57,575 nt of DNA. Source: Microbacterium sp. Its GTDB lineage: Bacteria; Actinomycetota; Actinomycetes; Actinomycetales; Microbacteriaceae. Numbering within the stretch: position 1 is the stretch's first letter; every line of letters starts with the position of its first letter. The DNA is taken from positions 1 through 57,575 of the forward strand of contig JAPSKH010000011.1 of NCBI GenBank assembly GCA_031177765.1, in the 5' to 3' direction. Under the pieces are notes generated by a model. The model had not been told where the DNA came from. It ran no database searches and saw nothing but the letters and a program-made list of their open reading frames with translations. Shown here piece by piece: positions 46,947 through 55,615 of the stretch. The translations under genes were made by a program, and so were the position numbers.

Positions 46947-46988
46947 CCGACGTCCGGACGGGGCCTGTTACGTCACGTTTCCGCGGCG

Positions 46989-47018
46989 TTGTCGAGCTCG
47001 GCGCGGACTCCGTACTGT
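46989..47018 (+). promoter_or_regulatory. Probable metY promoter
   Basis: TTGTCG (46989-46994) and TACTGT (47013-47018) with an 18-nt spacer, one of the few sites with both boxes. It leaves a leader of about 49 nt; no SAM riboswitch is recognisable in it. Confidence 0.5.
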
Positions 47019-47073
47019 CGATTCCGGTCGAAGGCGAGGGGTCTTCGGCATCCGATCCCGTAGGAGCAAGCCC

Positions 47074-48396
47074 ATGTCCGCACCCGAGAACTGGCGTTTC
47101 GAGACCAAGCAGATCCACTCGGGCGCCCAGCCCGACCCGGTGACGAAGGCCCGCGCTACGCCGATCTACCAGACGACGTCGTACGTGTTCGACAACGCCG
47201 ACCACGCCGCGAACCTGTTCGCGCTCGCCGAGTTCGGCAACATCTACACCCGCATCCAGAACCCCACGCAGGCGGTCGTCGAGGAGCGCCTGGCCGCCCT
47301 CGAGGGCGGCACCGGTGCGCTCCTGCTGGCCAGCGGCCAGGCGGCGTCCACGTTCGCGATCCTGAACATCGCCGAGGCCGGCGACCACTTCGTCGCATCG
47401 AGCTCGATCTACGGCGGCACGTACAACCTCTTCAAGTACACGCTGGCCAAGCTGGGCATCGAGGTCACCTTCGTCGAGAACCAGGACGACCCCGAGGAGT
47501 GGCGCCGCGCCGTCCGCCCGAACACCAAGCTGTTCTTCGCCGAGACCATCGGCAACCCGAAGATCAACGTGCTCGACATCCGCACCGTCGCCGACGTGGC
47601 GCACGAGAACGGCCTGCCGCTGATCGTCGACAACACGATCGCCACGCCCTACCTCATCCGCCCGTTCGAGCACGGCGCCGACATCGTGATCCACTCGGCG
47701 ACGAAGTTCCTCGGCGGCCACGGCACCACCATCGGCGGCGTCATCGTCGACGGCGGCTCCTTCGCGTGGTCGGAGCACGTCGACCGCTTCCCGGGCCTGA
47801 CCGAGCCGGACCCGTCGTACCACGGCGCGTCGTACACGGCGGCGGTCGGCGACGGCCTGGCCTACATCATCAAGGCGCGCGTGCAGCTGCTGCGCGACCT
47901 CGGCGCGGCGATCGCACCCAACAGCGCGTGGCTGCTGCTGCAGGGCATCGAGACGCTGTCGCTGCGCGTGGAGCGTCACGTGCAGAACGCGCAGGAGATC
48001 GCCGAGTGGCTCGAGAACCAGGACGACGTCGCCTCGGTCAACTACTCGGGACTGCCCACCTCGCCCTGGTACGCCGCTGCGAACACCTACGCCCCGAAGG
48101 GCGTCGGCGCGGTCCTCTCCTTCGAGCTGAAGGGCGGCGTCCAGGCCGGGCGCGAGTTCGTGAACTCGCTGAGCCTGTTCAGCCACCTCGCCAACATCGG
48201 CGATGTGCGCTCCCTTGTGATCCACCCCGCGTCGACCACGCACTCGCAGCTGACGCCGGAGCAGCAGCTGACCACGGGTGTCACGCCGGGACTGGTGCGC
48301 CTGTCCGTCGGCATCGAGAACGTCGATGATCTGAAGGCCGACCTCGAGCAGGCGCTCGCCGCCGCTCGACGGGTGTCGGAGGCCGCTCGCGCCTGA
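47074..48396 (+). CDS. metY: O-acetylhomoserine sulfhydrylase (440 aa)
   Basis: PLP enzyme of the Cys/Met metabolism family, making homocysteine from O-acetylhomoserine and sulfide. PLP lysine in IHSATKFLGGHGTTIGG; YTRIQNPTQAVVEERLAALEGG, ASGQAASTFAIL and SYHGASY are typical; the end HSQLTPEQQLTTGVTPGLVRLSVGIE matches the family. AGGAG precedes the ATG at 47074, while a long upstream frame is not coding. metX, which makes its substrate, is 2.2 kb downstream on the same strand. Confidence 0.96.
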   Translation: MSAPENWRFETKQIHSGAQPDPVTKARATPIYQTTSYVFDNADHAANLFALAEFGNIYTRIQNPTQAVVEERLAALEGGTGALLLASGQAASTFAILNIAEAGDHFVASSSIYGGTYNLFKYTLAKLGIEVTFVENQDDPEEWRRAVRPNTKLFFAETIGNPKINVLDIRTVADVAHENGLPLIVDNTIATPYLIRPFEHGADIVIHSATKFLGGHGTTIGGVIVDGGSFAWSEHVDRFPGLTEPDPSYHGASYTAAVGDGLAYIIKARVQLLRDLGAAIAPNSAWLLLQGIETLSLRVERHVQNAQEIAEWLENQDDVASVNYSGLPTSPWYAAANTYAPKGVGAVLSFELKGGVQAGREFVNSLSLFSHLANIGDVRSLVIHPASTTHSQLTPEQQLTTGVTPGLVRLSVGIENVDDLKADLEQALAAARRVSEAARA

Positions 48397-48409
48397 CCTC
48401 GCGGATCCC

Positions 48410-48451
48410 ATGACGGATGCCTCGGCCCCGACGGGCCGGGGCATCCGTCAT
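48410..48451. terminator. Long convergent hairpin between metY and the cyclase-like gene
   Basis: A 19-bp stem with one T-G pair, ATGACGGATGCC (48410-48421) continuing through CGGCCC to a CGAC loop and back to GGCATCCGTCAT (ending 48451). It contains the stop codon of the opposing gene. There is no T-tract, but strength and convergent position indicate a two-way terminator. Confidence 0.75.
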
Positions 48452-49452
48452 ACGCGCTGGGGGGCGGCCCAGCCCTGCTCCCACCAGCGCAGTACGCGCA
48501 GTGCGCGGAGCGTCACCCAGCGGCTGGGGAAGCCGTCGTGCTCCCCGGCCAGCTCGAACAGCGTCGGACCCTCGTGGTTGTTCTCCAGCGGGAAGAGCCC
48601 GTTGTCGAGGCGCTTGGCGCCCAGCAGCTCGATCGCCTCGGCGCAGCGGTCGTCGCGTTCGGGTCGTGCGAGGCGGAAGTAGTCCAGCGCCCGCAGGATG
48701 TCGTAGAACCACCGCACCGGCGCAGAGGTCAGGGTGATGCGCAGGTCGGGGATCTCGCCGGTCGTCTTACGCCGGAACAGGCGGCGCTCGAGCAGGTACT
48801 CCTCGCCCCGCAGGCGCGCGGCCGTGACCTGGCCGGCGTCGCGCGTGACGGTGGGCGGCGCGTCCGACATGTCGTCGACGCCGGTGCGCTGCCCCCACGC
48901 CCACAGCCCCTCGAGCGCGCAGATCGTCGAATGGAACGAGCTGGCCGCGGCGGGGTCGTCCTCCCAGCAGTTCCACCCGCCGTCCTCGTGCTGAGTCGCC
49001 AGGAGCGTCTCTGCCGCCTTCGAGCCGTCCTGACCGAAGTACGCGCCGACGGCGAGCGCGATGCCGTTGATGCAGGGCTCGACCTCGCCCTCGAAGTAGG
49101 GCTGGCCCGCGTGCTCCCACCGCACGTTGTCGCGTACGAGCGCGATGGCGTGCGCGGCCTGCGGGGATGCCGGATCGAGGCCGTACTCCATGAGGGACTG
49201 CAGCGAGAAGTGCGTCGCCGTCCACGCGTCGAAGAAGGGCCGTGACTCGTCGACCCAGCCGGGCCGGTACGTGCCGCCGTCCCACCGCCCGTCCGGTCCC
49301 TGTTCGGCCAGGAGCCGGGCGCCCCACCCCTCCGTCGCCACGCGCGCACGCTCGGCCGCGACGTCTTCGGCCGGGGCGTCGGCGAGGTCGCGCAGAGTCT
49401 GCCACCGGATGGCGGGATCGCCCTCGAGCAGGTAGTCGACGACAGCGTCCAT
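48448..49452 (-). CDS. Squalene-cyclase/prenyltransferase-fold protein (334 aa)
   Basis: Alpha/alpha-barrel protein with QW-like repeats: DGRWDGGTYRPGWVDES, LATQHEDGGWNCWEDDPAA and LGAKRLDNGLFPLENNHEG. It lacks the DxDD protonation motif of true squalene cyclases and any signal peptide, so enzymatic function is doubtful. ATG at 49452 is 7 nt after TAGCAT; an ATG three codons earlier overlaps that box and was rejected. Divergent from the DUF2332 gene. I do not recognise a specific role. Confidence 0.8.
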   Translation of the reverse strand: MDAVVDYLLEGDPAIRWQTLRDLADAPAEDVAAERARVATEGWGARLLAEQGPDGRWDGGTYRPGWVDESRPFFDAWTATHFSLQSLMEYGLDPASPQAAHAIALVRDNVRWEHAGQPYFEGEVEPCINGIALAVGAYFGQDGSKAAETLLATQHEDGGWNCWEDDPAAASSFHSTICALEGLWAWGQRTGVDDMSDAPPTVTRDAGQVTAARLRGEEYLLERRLFRRKTTGEIPDLRITLTSAPVRWFYDILRALDYFRLARPERDDRCAEAIELLGAKRLDNGLFPLENNHEGPTLFELAGEHDGFPSRWVTLRALRVLRWWEQGWAAPQRV

Positions 49453-49459
49453 GCCACGC

Positions 49460-49465
49460 ATGCTA
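49460..49465 (-). promoter_or_regulatory. Probable -10 box of the cyclase-like gene
   Basis: TAGCAT on the minus strand, 7 nt before the ATG at 49452. Confidence 0.4.
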
Positions 49466-49499
49466 GACCGGCATCCCGACACGTGCGCCGCGCACACCG

Positions 49500-49505
49500 T
49501 AGGGT
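49500..49505 (+). promoter_or_regulatory. Probable -10 box of the DUF2332 gene
   Basis: TAGGGT, 6 nt before the GTG at 49512. The GTG at 49506 directly abuts the box and would not be in the transcript. Confidence 0.5.
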
Positions 49506-49511
49506 GTGGCC

Positions 49512-50543
49512 GTGGGCACGCATGACGGCGCCGCGGGCATCGCGGCGCTCTATGACGACTTCGGACGCCGCTGGGCGCGCGGGACCTCCCCGCTGTACGA
49601 GGAATGGTCGCTCGGCGTGGCCGGCGACGGCGAGCTGACGCAGCGGCTCGCACACCTGCCGCACCGGCTGCAGCAGCCGAACCTGCTCTACGCCGCCGCG
49701 CGATGGGCCGGCTCGCCGCTGGTCGGGTTCGCGCAATGGCGCGAGTGGCTGCTCACGCATTGGGAGGCGGTGCTCGAGGTCGCACACGCCCGCTCGACGC
49801 AGACGAACGAGCCGAACCGGTGTGCGACCCTGCTGCCGGTGCTCTCGCGCATCGACGGGCCGGTGGCCCTGCTGGAGGTGGGTACCGCAGGGGGTCTGTG
49901 CCTCTTCCCCGACCGCTACGGCTACGAATACACCGCGCCGGATGGCATCCACCGCCTCGACCCGCCCGCCGACGAGACGCCCGTGCTCCTGGAGTGCCGT
50001 CTCGACGAGGACGCGAGCCTCCCGCAGCGCCGCCCTGAGGTGGTGTGGCGCCGCGGAATCGACCTGTCACCCATCGACGTGCGCGACGCGGAGGCAGTCG
50101 ACTGGCTGGCGACGCTCGTGTGGCCCGGCCCGGACCACGACGCGCGCGTGGCACGGCTGCGGGCCGCCGCCGCGGTGGTGGCATCCTCCCCTCCGGAGAT
50201 CATCCGCGGCGACCTGCTGGAGACCGTGACGGATGCCGGGGCGCAGGCGCCCGCCGAAGCGACGGTCGTCGTCTTCCACAGCGCCGTGCTGCTGTACCTC
50301 GACGCCCAGAGCCGGCAGCGGTTCTCCGACATCATGGCCGGGCTCGGCGAAGCGATCGGCAGGAGGGTGCTGTGGCTGTCGAACGAGACGACCGGCACGT
50401 ATCCCGCCGTGGACGCCCAGCTGCCGAGGGGCATCCGCACGGATCACCGGTTCGTCCAGACGGTCGACGGTCGGCCCATCGCCCTCGCGGGGCAGCACGG
50501 CGCGGTGTACGAGACGCAGCCGTTCCGCGCGGATCGGGTGTAA
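49512..50543 (+). CDS. DUF2332 family protein (343 aa)
   Basis: Conserved actinobacterial protein of unknown function. N-terminal helical region (LYDDFGRRWARGTSPLYEEW), then LLEVGTAGGLCLFPDRYGYEY, which resembles a SAM-dependent methyltransferase motif I, and VVFHSAVLLYLDAQSRQRF. A methyltransferase-like fold is plausible but unproven. It lies 40 nt before metX on the same strand, though metX has its own -10 box. Start at 49512 fits the leaderless spacing. Confidence 0.82.
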   Translation: MGTHDGAAGIAALYDDFGRRWARGTSPLYEEWSLGVAGDGELTQRLAHLPHRLQQPNLLYAAARWAGSPLVGFAQWREWLLTHWEAVLEVAHARSTQTNEPNRCATLLPVLSRIDGPVALLEVGTAGGLCLFPDRYGYEYTAPDGIHRLDPPADETPVLLECRLDEDASLPQRRPEVVWRRGIDLSPIDVRDAEAVDWLATLVWPGPDHDARVARLRAAAAVVASSPPEIIRGDLLETVTDAGAQAPAEATVVVFHSAVLLYLDAQSRQRFSDIMAGLGEAIGRRVLWLSNETTGTYPAVDAQLPRGIRTDHRFVQTVDGRPIALAGQHGAVYETQPFRADRV

Positions 50544-50571
50544 CAGTCCGTCGGGGGTCTCGCGGGCACGC

Positions 50572-50577
50572 GAGAAT
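50572..50577 (+). promoter_or_regulatory. Probable -10 box of metX
   Basis: GAGAAT, 6 nt before the metX ATG; a weaker -10 than its neighbours. Confidence 0.4.
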
Positions 50578-50583
50578 GGACGA

Positions 50584-51789
50584 ATGGACTGGCAGACCTC
50601 CGAAGACACGGTGCCCAGCGCACCGGTGACGGAGGCCGACGCCCGCCAGCTGCTGGGCAGGCCGCCTGCCACGGGCGCATGGCGCGACGGCGACCCGGTC
50701 GGCGACCGGCTCTTCGCCGCCTTCGGGCCCTTCCGCACCGAGGGCGGGCGTGAGCTTCCGGGGTATCGGCTCGCGTACGAGACCTGGGGCGAGCTGAGCC
50801 CCACCCGCGACAACGCCGTGCTCGTGCTCCATGCGCTCACCGGCGACAGTCACGTCCGAGGACCCGCCGGCCCGGGGCATCCCACCTCCGGCTGGTGGGA
50901 CGACATCGTCGGCCCCGGCTGTCCCATCGACACCGACCGCTGGTTCGTCGTGGCGCCCAACATGCTCGGCGGCTGCCAGGGCTCCACCGGGCCGGCATCC
51001 ATCGCCCCTGACGGTTACGAGTGGGCCTCGCGATTCCCGTACCTGACGATCCGCGACCAGGTCGCCGCGCAGGTGCGGCTGGCCGATGCGCTCGGGATCG
51101 ACGTGTGGGCGGGCGTCGTCGGCGGATCGATGGGCGGGATGCATGCGCTGGAGTGGGCGGTGGCCCATCCCGAGCGCGTCCAGCGGGTCGGCATCCTGTC
51201 GGCTCCTCCCGTGAACACCGCCGACCAGATCGCCCTGAACTCGGTGCAGCTGGAGGCGATCCGCATCGATCCCCGGTTCCAAGGCGGGGAGTACTACGAC
51301 GCCCCGGACGGCGACGGACCGACGCGCGGCCTGGCGCTGGCGCGTCGCATGGCGCTGCTGAACTACCGCTCGCCCACCGAGCTGAACCAGCGCTTCCAGC
51401 GGACGTGGCAGTCCGGCGTCAGCCCCCTGGGTCACGGCGGGCGGTTCGCGGTGGAGTCGTATCTCGACTTCCATGGCAACAAGTTCACGCGCCGGTTCGA
51501 CGCCAACGCGTACATCACGCTGGTCGAGGCGATGAACTCCCACGACGTCGGCCGCGATCGCGGCGGCGTCGAGGACGCCCTCGCTCGCGTGACGGCCACG
51601 GCGCTCGTGCTCGGGATCGACACCGACCGGCTCTTCCCGATCGACGGGCAGCACCGCATCGCCCGAGGCATCCCGAACACGCTCGACGGGGATCGCGCCG
51701 TCGTCCTCAGCAGCGACTTCGGCCATGACGGGTTCCTCATCGAGACCCCCGCGGTCGGCGCCCACGTGCGGCGCCTCCTCGAGAGCTGA
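50584..51789 (+). CDS. metX: Homoserine O-acetyltransferase (401 aa)
   Basis: Activates homoserine with acetyl-CoA for methionine synthesis. Alpha/beta-hydrolase fold with LVLHALTGDSHV, the nucleophile elbow VVGGSMGGMHALEW, the catalytic Asp in LGIDTDRLFP and the His in FGHDGFLIE. The Leu-Ala-Tyr-Glu-Thr-Trp-Gly stretch after the variable N-terminus is typical. The N-terminus is about 30 residues longer than in E. coli MetA-type enzymes but normal for MetX. ATG at 50584 is the only start compatible with the upstream box. Confidence 0.96.
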   Translation: MDWQTSEDTVPSAPVTEADARQLLGRPPATGAWRDGDPVGDRLFAAFGPFRTEGGRELPGYRLAYETWGELSPTRDNAVLVLHALTGDSHVRGPAGPGHPTSGWWDDIVGPGCPIDTDRWFVVAPNMLGGCQGSTGPASIAPDGYEWASRFPYLTIRDQVAAQVRLADALGIDVWAGVVGGSMGGMHALEWAVAHPERVQRVGILSAPPVNTADQIALNSVQLEAIRIDPRFQGGEYYDAPDGDGPTRGLALARRMALLNYRSPTELNQRFQRTWQSGVSPLGHGGRFAVESYLDFHGNKFTRRFDANAYITLVEAMNSHDVGRDRGGVEDALARVTATALVLGIDTDRLFPIDGQHRIARGIPNTLDGDRAVVLSSDFGHDGFLIETPAVGAHVRRLLES

Positions 51790-51818
51790 CCGGAACCGCA
51801 CGAGCCCTGCCCTGCCCG

Positions 51819-52610
51819 TCACTCGCTCCGCTGATACCGCCACGGCAACGCGCCGATGTCCAGACGGTGACGCGCCGCGGATGCCGCACCGCCCGGCACC
51901 ACGTCGTTCTCCCCGTCATCCCCGGTGTCGTACTCGGCATCGCCGCGCCAGAGCAGCAGCGGCCCCTCTCCCCCACGCCGCGCCACCGTCTCGAAGCGCT
52001 CGACGCCCGTGACACGAGACGCCATGAGAGCGGATGCAGAGTCGACGTGCATCGACAACCCGTGCAGGGTGACCCAGGTCGGCGGGTAGAGCGTGAGCTC
52101 GCCACGACCGTGCGCGGCGAGCGCGTCCGCGGGCCGCAGCCACGCCGCCGACACCACTTCGCTCTCGGAGAGCACCATGTCGGCCGTCGCTTCGGCCGGT
52201 CCACCGGCCGCCAGGAAGAACCACGTGCGGATGCGGAGCGCGAGCCCGGGCGGCGGGTCCCAGCACGACAGCGGAACGAGTGCGTCCTGGTTCAGAACGA
52301 GGCCGATCTCCTCCTGCGTCTCGCGTACCGCGGCACGGCGGGCGACGTCCTCCTCCGGTTCGGCGGGGGCGACACGGTCGACCGCCTCGACCTTGCCGCC
52401 GGGGAACACCCACGCTCCGGCGAAGGACCCGCGGTCGGGCCGCTCGATCATGAGCACCTCGAGCCCACCGCCGTCACGCAGCAGCACCACGGTGGCCGCC
52501 ACCGGCACGTCGGGGTCCGCGCCGTCCTCCGGGCGTCGCGACCGGGCGTCGTCCAGAGCACGCGCCAGGTCGCTCACCGTGCGGTCCGACGGCATCATCG
52601 GGTCCGGCAT
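51819..52610 (-). CDS. NUDIX hydrolase (263 aa)
   Basis: NUDIX fold with WVFPGGKVEAVD followed by an insertion before RRAAVRETQEEIGL, an extended Nudix box as in the NUDT19/RNF-like subgroup. VPVAATVVLLRDGGGLEVLMIERPDRG is the typical entry strand. Likely hydrolyses a nucleoside diphosphate linked to a larger group such as CoA or a sugar; which one is unknown. ATG at 52610, 6 nt after TAGAGT. Convergent with metX, 29 nt apart. Confidence 0.93.
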   Translation of the reverse strand: MPDPMMPSDRTVSDLARALDDARSRRPEDGADPDVPVAATVVLLRDGGGLEVLMIERPDRGSFAGAWVFPGGKVEAVDRVAPAEPEEDVARRAAVRETQEEIGLVLNQDALVPLSCWDPPPGLALRIRTWFFLAAGGPAEATADMVLSESEVVSAAWLRPADALAAHGRGELTLYPPTWVTLHGLSMHVDSASALMASRVTGVERFETVARRGGEGPLLLWRGDAEYDTGDDGENDVVPGGAASAARHRLDIGALPWRYQRSE

Positions 52611-52616
52611 CCGCTC

Positions 52617-52622
52617 ACTCTA
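52617..52622 (-). promoter_or_regulatory. Probable -10 box of the NUDIX gene
   Basis: TAGAGT on the minus strand, 6 nt before the ATG. Confidence 0.5.
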
Positions 52623-52677
52623 TCCCCGTGCGCGGCCGCCTCATCGGCGCCGCGGGGCAGCGCTGGCCGGGCGCGTG

Positions 52678-53913
52678 TCAGGACGACACGCCGACCGGCG
52701 CCGCAGCGCGCTCGCGGCGGCGTTCGAGCGCCACGCTGATCGCCGCGAGCAGCAGTCCCGCGGCGGCGAGCGCCACGCCGACCCACGCCGGCGCCACGAA
52801 GCCCCACCCCGCGGCGATGACGGCGCCGCCGAGGAACGCTCCGAGACTGTTGCCGACGTTGAGCGCGGAGTGATTCAGCGCGGCGGCGATGGACTGATTG
52901 TCCTCCGCGACGTCCATGAGACGCGTCTGAATGGTGGGGCTCAGTGCCGAGGCGACGAAGCCCACCGCGAAGACGAACAGCGCCAGGGCCCAGATCAGCT
53001 GTGCGGTCAGGGCGAGCAGGGCGAGCATCGCCGCGAGCGCGACGAGTCCCGCGAGGAGCGTCCGCCGCAGGTCGACATCGGCGAGGTGACCGCCGACGAG
53101 GTTCCCCACGGTCATGCCGACGCCCATGACGATGAGGACGATGGGCACGACCCACGCCGGACTGCCCGCGACGTCGGTCACCAACGGCGCGACATAGCTG
53201 TACACCGCGAAGAATCCGCCGAAGCCGATCGCCCCGACACCCAGCGCCAGCCACACCTGCCCGATGCGGAACACCTTCAGCTCGGCTCGCAGGGTCCGTC
53301 CGGGGTCGCCCGCGTGCGCGGGCACGAAGAAGGCGATGAGGATCGTCGCAGCGGCGAAGATGCCGGCGACGACCATGAAGGCTGCGCGCCAGCCGGCGTA
53401 CTGACCGAGGAAGGTGCCGAGCGGGACCCCGACGACGTTCGACACCGTCAGACCTGTGAGGACGAACGCGACGCCCTTCGCACGCATCCCCGGACCCAGG
53501 ACATCAGCCGCCACGAGCGCGCCGATGCCGAAGTACGCGCCGTGCGGCAGGCCCGCGAGGAAGCGCGACACCGCCACGAGTTCGAAGGTGGGCGCGAGGA
53601 AGGTCAGCGCGGTGAAGACCGTCAGCGCCACGGCGAGCGCGACCATGACGCGGTGTCGCGGGAACCGGGCGACGGAACCGGCGATCGTGGGGGCACCCAC
53701 GACGACGCCGAGCGCATACAGCGAGATGAGCCAGCCCGCCTGCGCGATGGCGTCCTCGGGCCGCGCGGCCCACACGGACGGCAGCAGGTCCTGCGCCATG
53801 TTGGGCAGCAGGCCCATCACGACGAACTCGGTCATGCCGATGCCGAAGCTTCCGACGGCGAGGGAGAGGAGCGCCCACGTCGCCGCCCCCCTCGATGATG
53901 TCGAGGAGGTCAC
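52678..53913 (-). CDS. MFS transporter, DHA1/AraJ-type efflux (411 aa)
   Basis: Twelve membrane helices. First helix VGSFGIGMTEFVVMGLLPNM is diagnostic for the AraJ/YdhP group; motif A-like loop GAPTIAGSVARFPRHRVM; motif C-like GLTVSNVVGVPLGTFLGQYAGWRAAF. Probably exports a small molecule or sugar; the substrate is unknown. GTG start at 53913 lies 6 nt after TAGCAT. A perfect 12-bp palindrome just upstream of the -35 region suggests local repression, but no regulator gene is adjacent. Confidence 0.93.
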   Translation of the reverse strand: MTSSTSSRGAATWALLSLAVGSFGIGMTEFVVMGLLPNMAQDLLPSVWAARPEDAIAQAGWLISLYALGVVVGAPTIAGSVARFPRHRVMVALAVALTVFTALTFLAPTFELVAVSRFLAGLPHGAYFGIGALVAADVLGPGMRAKGVAFVLTGLTVSNVVGVPLGTFLGQYAGWRAAFMVVAGIFAAATILIAFFVPAHAGDPGRTLRAELKVFRIGQVWLALGVGAIGFGGFFAVYSYVAPLVTDVAGSPAWVVPIVLIVMGVGMTVGNLVGGHLADVDLRRTLLAGLVALAAMLALLALTAQLIWALALFVFAVGFVASALSPTIQTRLMDVAEDNQSIAAALNHSALNVGNSLGAFLGGAVIAAGWGFVAPAWVGVALAAAGLLLAAISVALERRRERAAAPVGVSS

Positions 53914-53919
53914 CGCGTC

Positions 53920-53925
53920 ATGCTA
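53920..53925 (-). promoter_or_regulatory. Probable -10 box of the MFS transporter
   Basis: TAGCAT on the minus strand, 6 nt before the GTG. Confidence 0.5.
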
Positions 53926-53946
53926 GTCGCCGGAGCGGCATGCTGG

Positions 53947-53958
53947 CGAATCGATTCG
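53947..53958. promoter_or_regulatory. Perfect palindrome CGAATCGATTCG, candidate operator
   Basis: A 12-bp perfect dyad 21 nt upstream of the MFS -10 box, at the edge of the expected -35. Relatively AT-rich for this genome. Its regulator is not encoded in the window. Confidence 0.4.
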
Positions 53959-53993
53959 GACGGATGCCGCCGACGCCCGGTCCTCGAGCAGGC

Positions 53994-54320
53994 TCAGACC
54001 GCGTCGTCGCCGGCCTCACGCTTCTCGATCGCCCGTTCCAGTCGCTCGATCTTGCCGTCGAGCTCGCCCGAGTATCCCGGCCGGATATCGGCCTTGAGCA
54101 CGAGCGAGACGCGGGACCCGTACGCCTGCACCGCCTCGGTGGCGCGCTTGACGACGTCGAACACCTCGTCCCACTCCCCCTCGATCTCGGTGAACATCGA
54201 GGTCGTGCGGTGCGGCAGACCGCTGTCGCGGACGACCTGTACCGCCGCCGCGACGGCATCGTGGACGGATCCGTCCGCGTTTCCTGTGCCACTCGGGGCG
54301 ACGGAGAAGGCGACGAGCAT
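53994..54320 (-). CDS. Thiamine-binding MTH1187/YkoF/YqgV-type protein (108 aa)
   Basis: Small ferredoxin-like fold protein: MLVAFSVAPSGTGN, HDAVAAAVQVVRDSGLPHR, MFTEIEGEWDEVFDVVKRA and VSLVLKADIRPGYSG match the MTH1187/UPF0045 family, whose members bind thiamine or its pyrimidine part. ATG has GGAGG at 5 nt. Its start is 21 nt after the stop of the mannosyltransferase gene on the same strand, so it is probably co-transcribed, though I see no functional link. Confidence 0.88.
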   Translation of the reverse strand: MLVAFSVAPSGTGNADGSVHDAVAAAVQVVRDSGLPHRTTSMFTEIEGEWDEVFDVVKRATEAVQAYGSRVSLVLKADIRPGYSGELDGKIERLERAIEKREAGDDAV

Positions 54321-54341
54321 GGAAACCTCCGGTTGGTGTGT

Positions 54342-55574
54342 TCAGGACTGTCCGAGCCGCGGTCGCGGCCAGGAGACGGGGACGCGGGCACGGCTGCCGG
54401 GCGCCACACGGACGACGCGGACGAGCATCCACGCCAGCAGCGCGATGAGCACGACGTTGCGGACGGTGAGCACCCCCACGGCGACAGCCTCGGCACCGAT
54501 CACCCTGTCGTACAGCAGCGGGTACACCGACTGCGTGAGCAGCGCCGCGACCAGCGCCACCGCGGCCGGCCACCGCCAGCGCCGCCGGTCGATGACCAGG
54601 CCCACCACGATCGGCGCGACGAGCCACGTCAGGAACTGCGGTGAGCCGACCTTGTTGAAGACGATGAACGCCAGGACGAGGCTGAGCGACAGCGGCGGGA
54701 AGAGCGCCGCGAACGCGGCGCCGCGCCACGCTTGCACCGCCCCGACGGCCGCGATGGCCGAGACCATCACCACGAGCACCGGCGTCATCGCGGCGATGAC
54801 GCCGTCGACACCGGCGCCGGTCACCTGGAACGTGAGGATCTCGGTGTCGTAGTAGACGAACGCGCCGGGCACGCCGAGGACCGCCTGCCACAGGTACAAC
54901 GCCGACACCGGCGCCTCGATCTGCAGGCCGCGCCCGGTCTGGCCGGACACGAACCCGAACACGTGGGCGCCGCCGCCGGCGGCCAGGACCACGGTGACGA
55001 CGACTCCCGAGACCAGGAGCGCGCCCCCGATCAGCGGCAGGCGCCGGCGCAGCACGACGACCCCGGCGGCGAGCAGCGCCGCCGGCCAGACCTTCATCCA
55101 CGTCGCGGCCGACAGCAGCAGCGACGCCACGAGCGGGCGGCCGACGAGCCACAGGCAGCCCGCCACGGCCAGCGGCACCGTCACGCCGTCGAGACGGTAC
55201 ATCCCCACAGGACCCAGCAGCAGGACGAACGCGAGCCAGAAGCCGGCGGCCCCGGTACGCCCCAGGGACCGTCCCCGGCCGATCAGCAGTCCGAAGGCCA
55301 GCGCGTCGGCGATCGTGACCAGCAGCGCCCACGCGACCTGATACCCGGCGAGATCGAGTCCGAGCGCCAGCACCATCGGGAGGAGAGCCAGCTGCGGGTA
55401 GACCCACGGCGCCGTCACCCCCATGACCGCCGTGCCGGCGACCGCCTCACGCGCCCAGGGCTCGTACACGAGGTAGACGTCGCCCGCGGGGGTGTTCGGC
55501 AGCACGAAACCCAGCCAGGCCACGACGACGTGCACGAGGACGAAGGCGATCCACAGCCAGGCGCGCCTCGACAC
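54342..55574 (-). CDS. GT87/DUF2029-type integral membrane mannosyltransferase-like protein (410 aa)
   Basis: Ten or more hydrophobic segments. The GT-C-type pattern is recognised from an early acidic motif after TM1 (NTPAGDVYLVYEPWAREA, Asp/Glu pair), LDGVTVPLAVAGCLWLVGRP, ATWMKVWPAALLAAGVVVLRRR and FNKVGSPQFLTWLVAPI. The family uses polyprenyl-phosphate-mannose in actinobacterial glycolipid or glycan synthesis; the acceptor here is unknown. GTG start 6 nt after TAGGAT. Confidence 0.85.
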   Translation of the reverse strand: MSRRAWLWIAFVLVHVVVAWLGFVLPNTPAGDVYLVYEPWAREAVAGTAVMGVTAPWVYPQLALLPMVLALGLDLAGYQVAWALLVTIADALAFGLLIGRGRSLGRTGAAGFWLAFVLLLGPVGMYRLDGVTVPLAVAGCLWLVGRPLVASLLLSAATWMKVWPAALLAAGVVVLRRRLPLIGGALLVSGVVVTVVLAAGGGAHVFGFVSGQTGRGLQIEAPVSALYLWQAVLGVPGAFVYYDTEILTFQVTGAGVDGVIAAMTPVLVVMVSAIAAVGAVQAWRGAAFAALFPPLSLSLVLAFIVFNKVGSPQFLTWLVAPIVVGLVIDRRRWRWPAAVALVAALLTQSVYPLLYDRVIGAEAVAVGVLTVRNVVLIALLAWMLVRVVRVAPGSRARVPVSWPRPRLGQS

Positions 55575-55580
55575 CCGACC

Positions 55581-55586
55581 ATCCTA
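55581..55586 (-). promoter_or_regulatory. Probable -10 box of the GT87-like gene
   Basis: TAGGAT on the minus strand, 6 nt before the GTG. Confidence 0.5.
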
Positions 55587-55615
55587 TGGCGGTGCGTACC
55601 GGCCGCCGGATCGGG

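Noticed and set aside
46995..47073. SAM or other methionine riboswitch before metY
   Set aside because: The roughly 49-nt leader is too short and shows no recognisable aptamer blocks.
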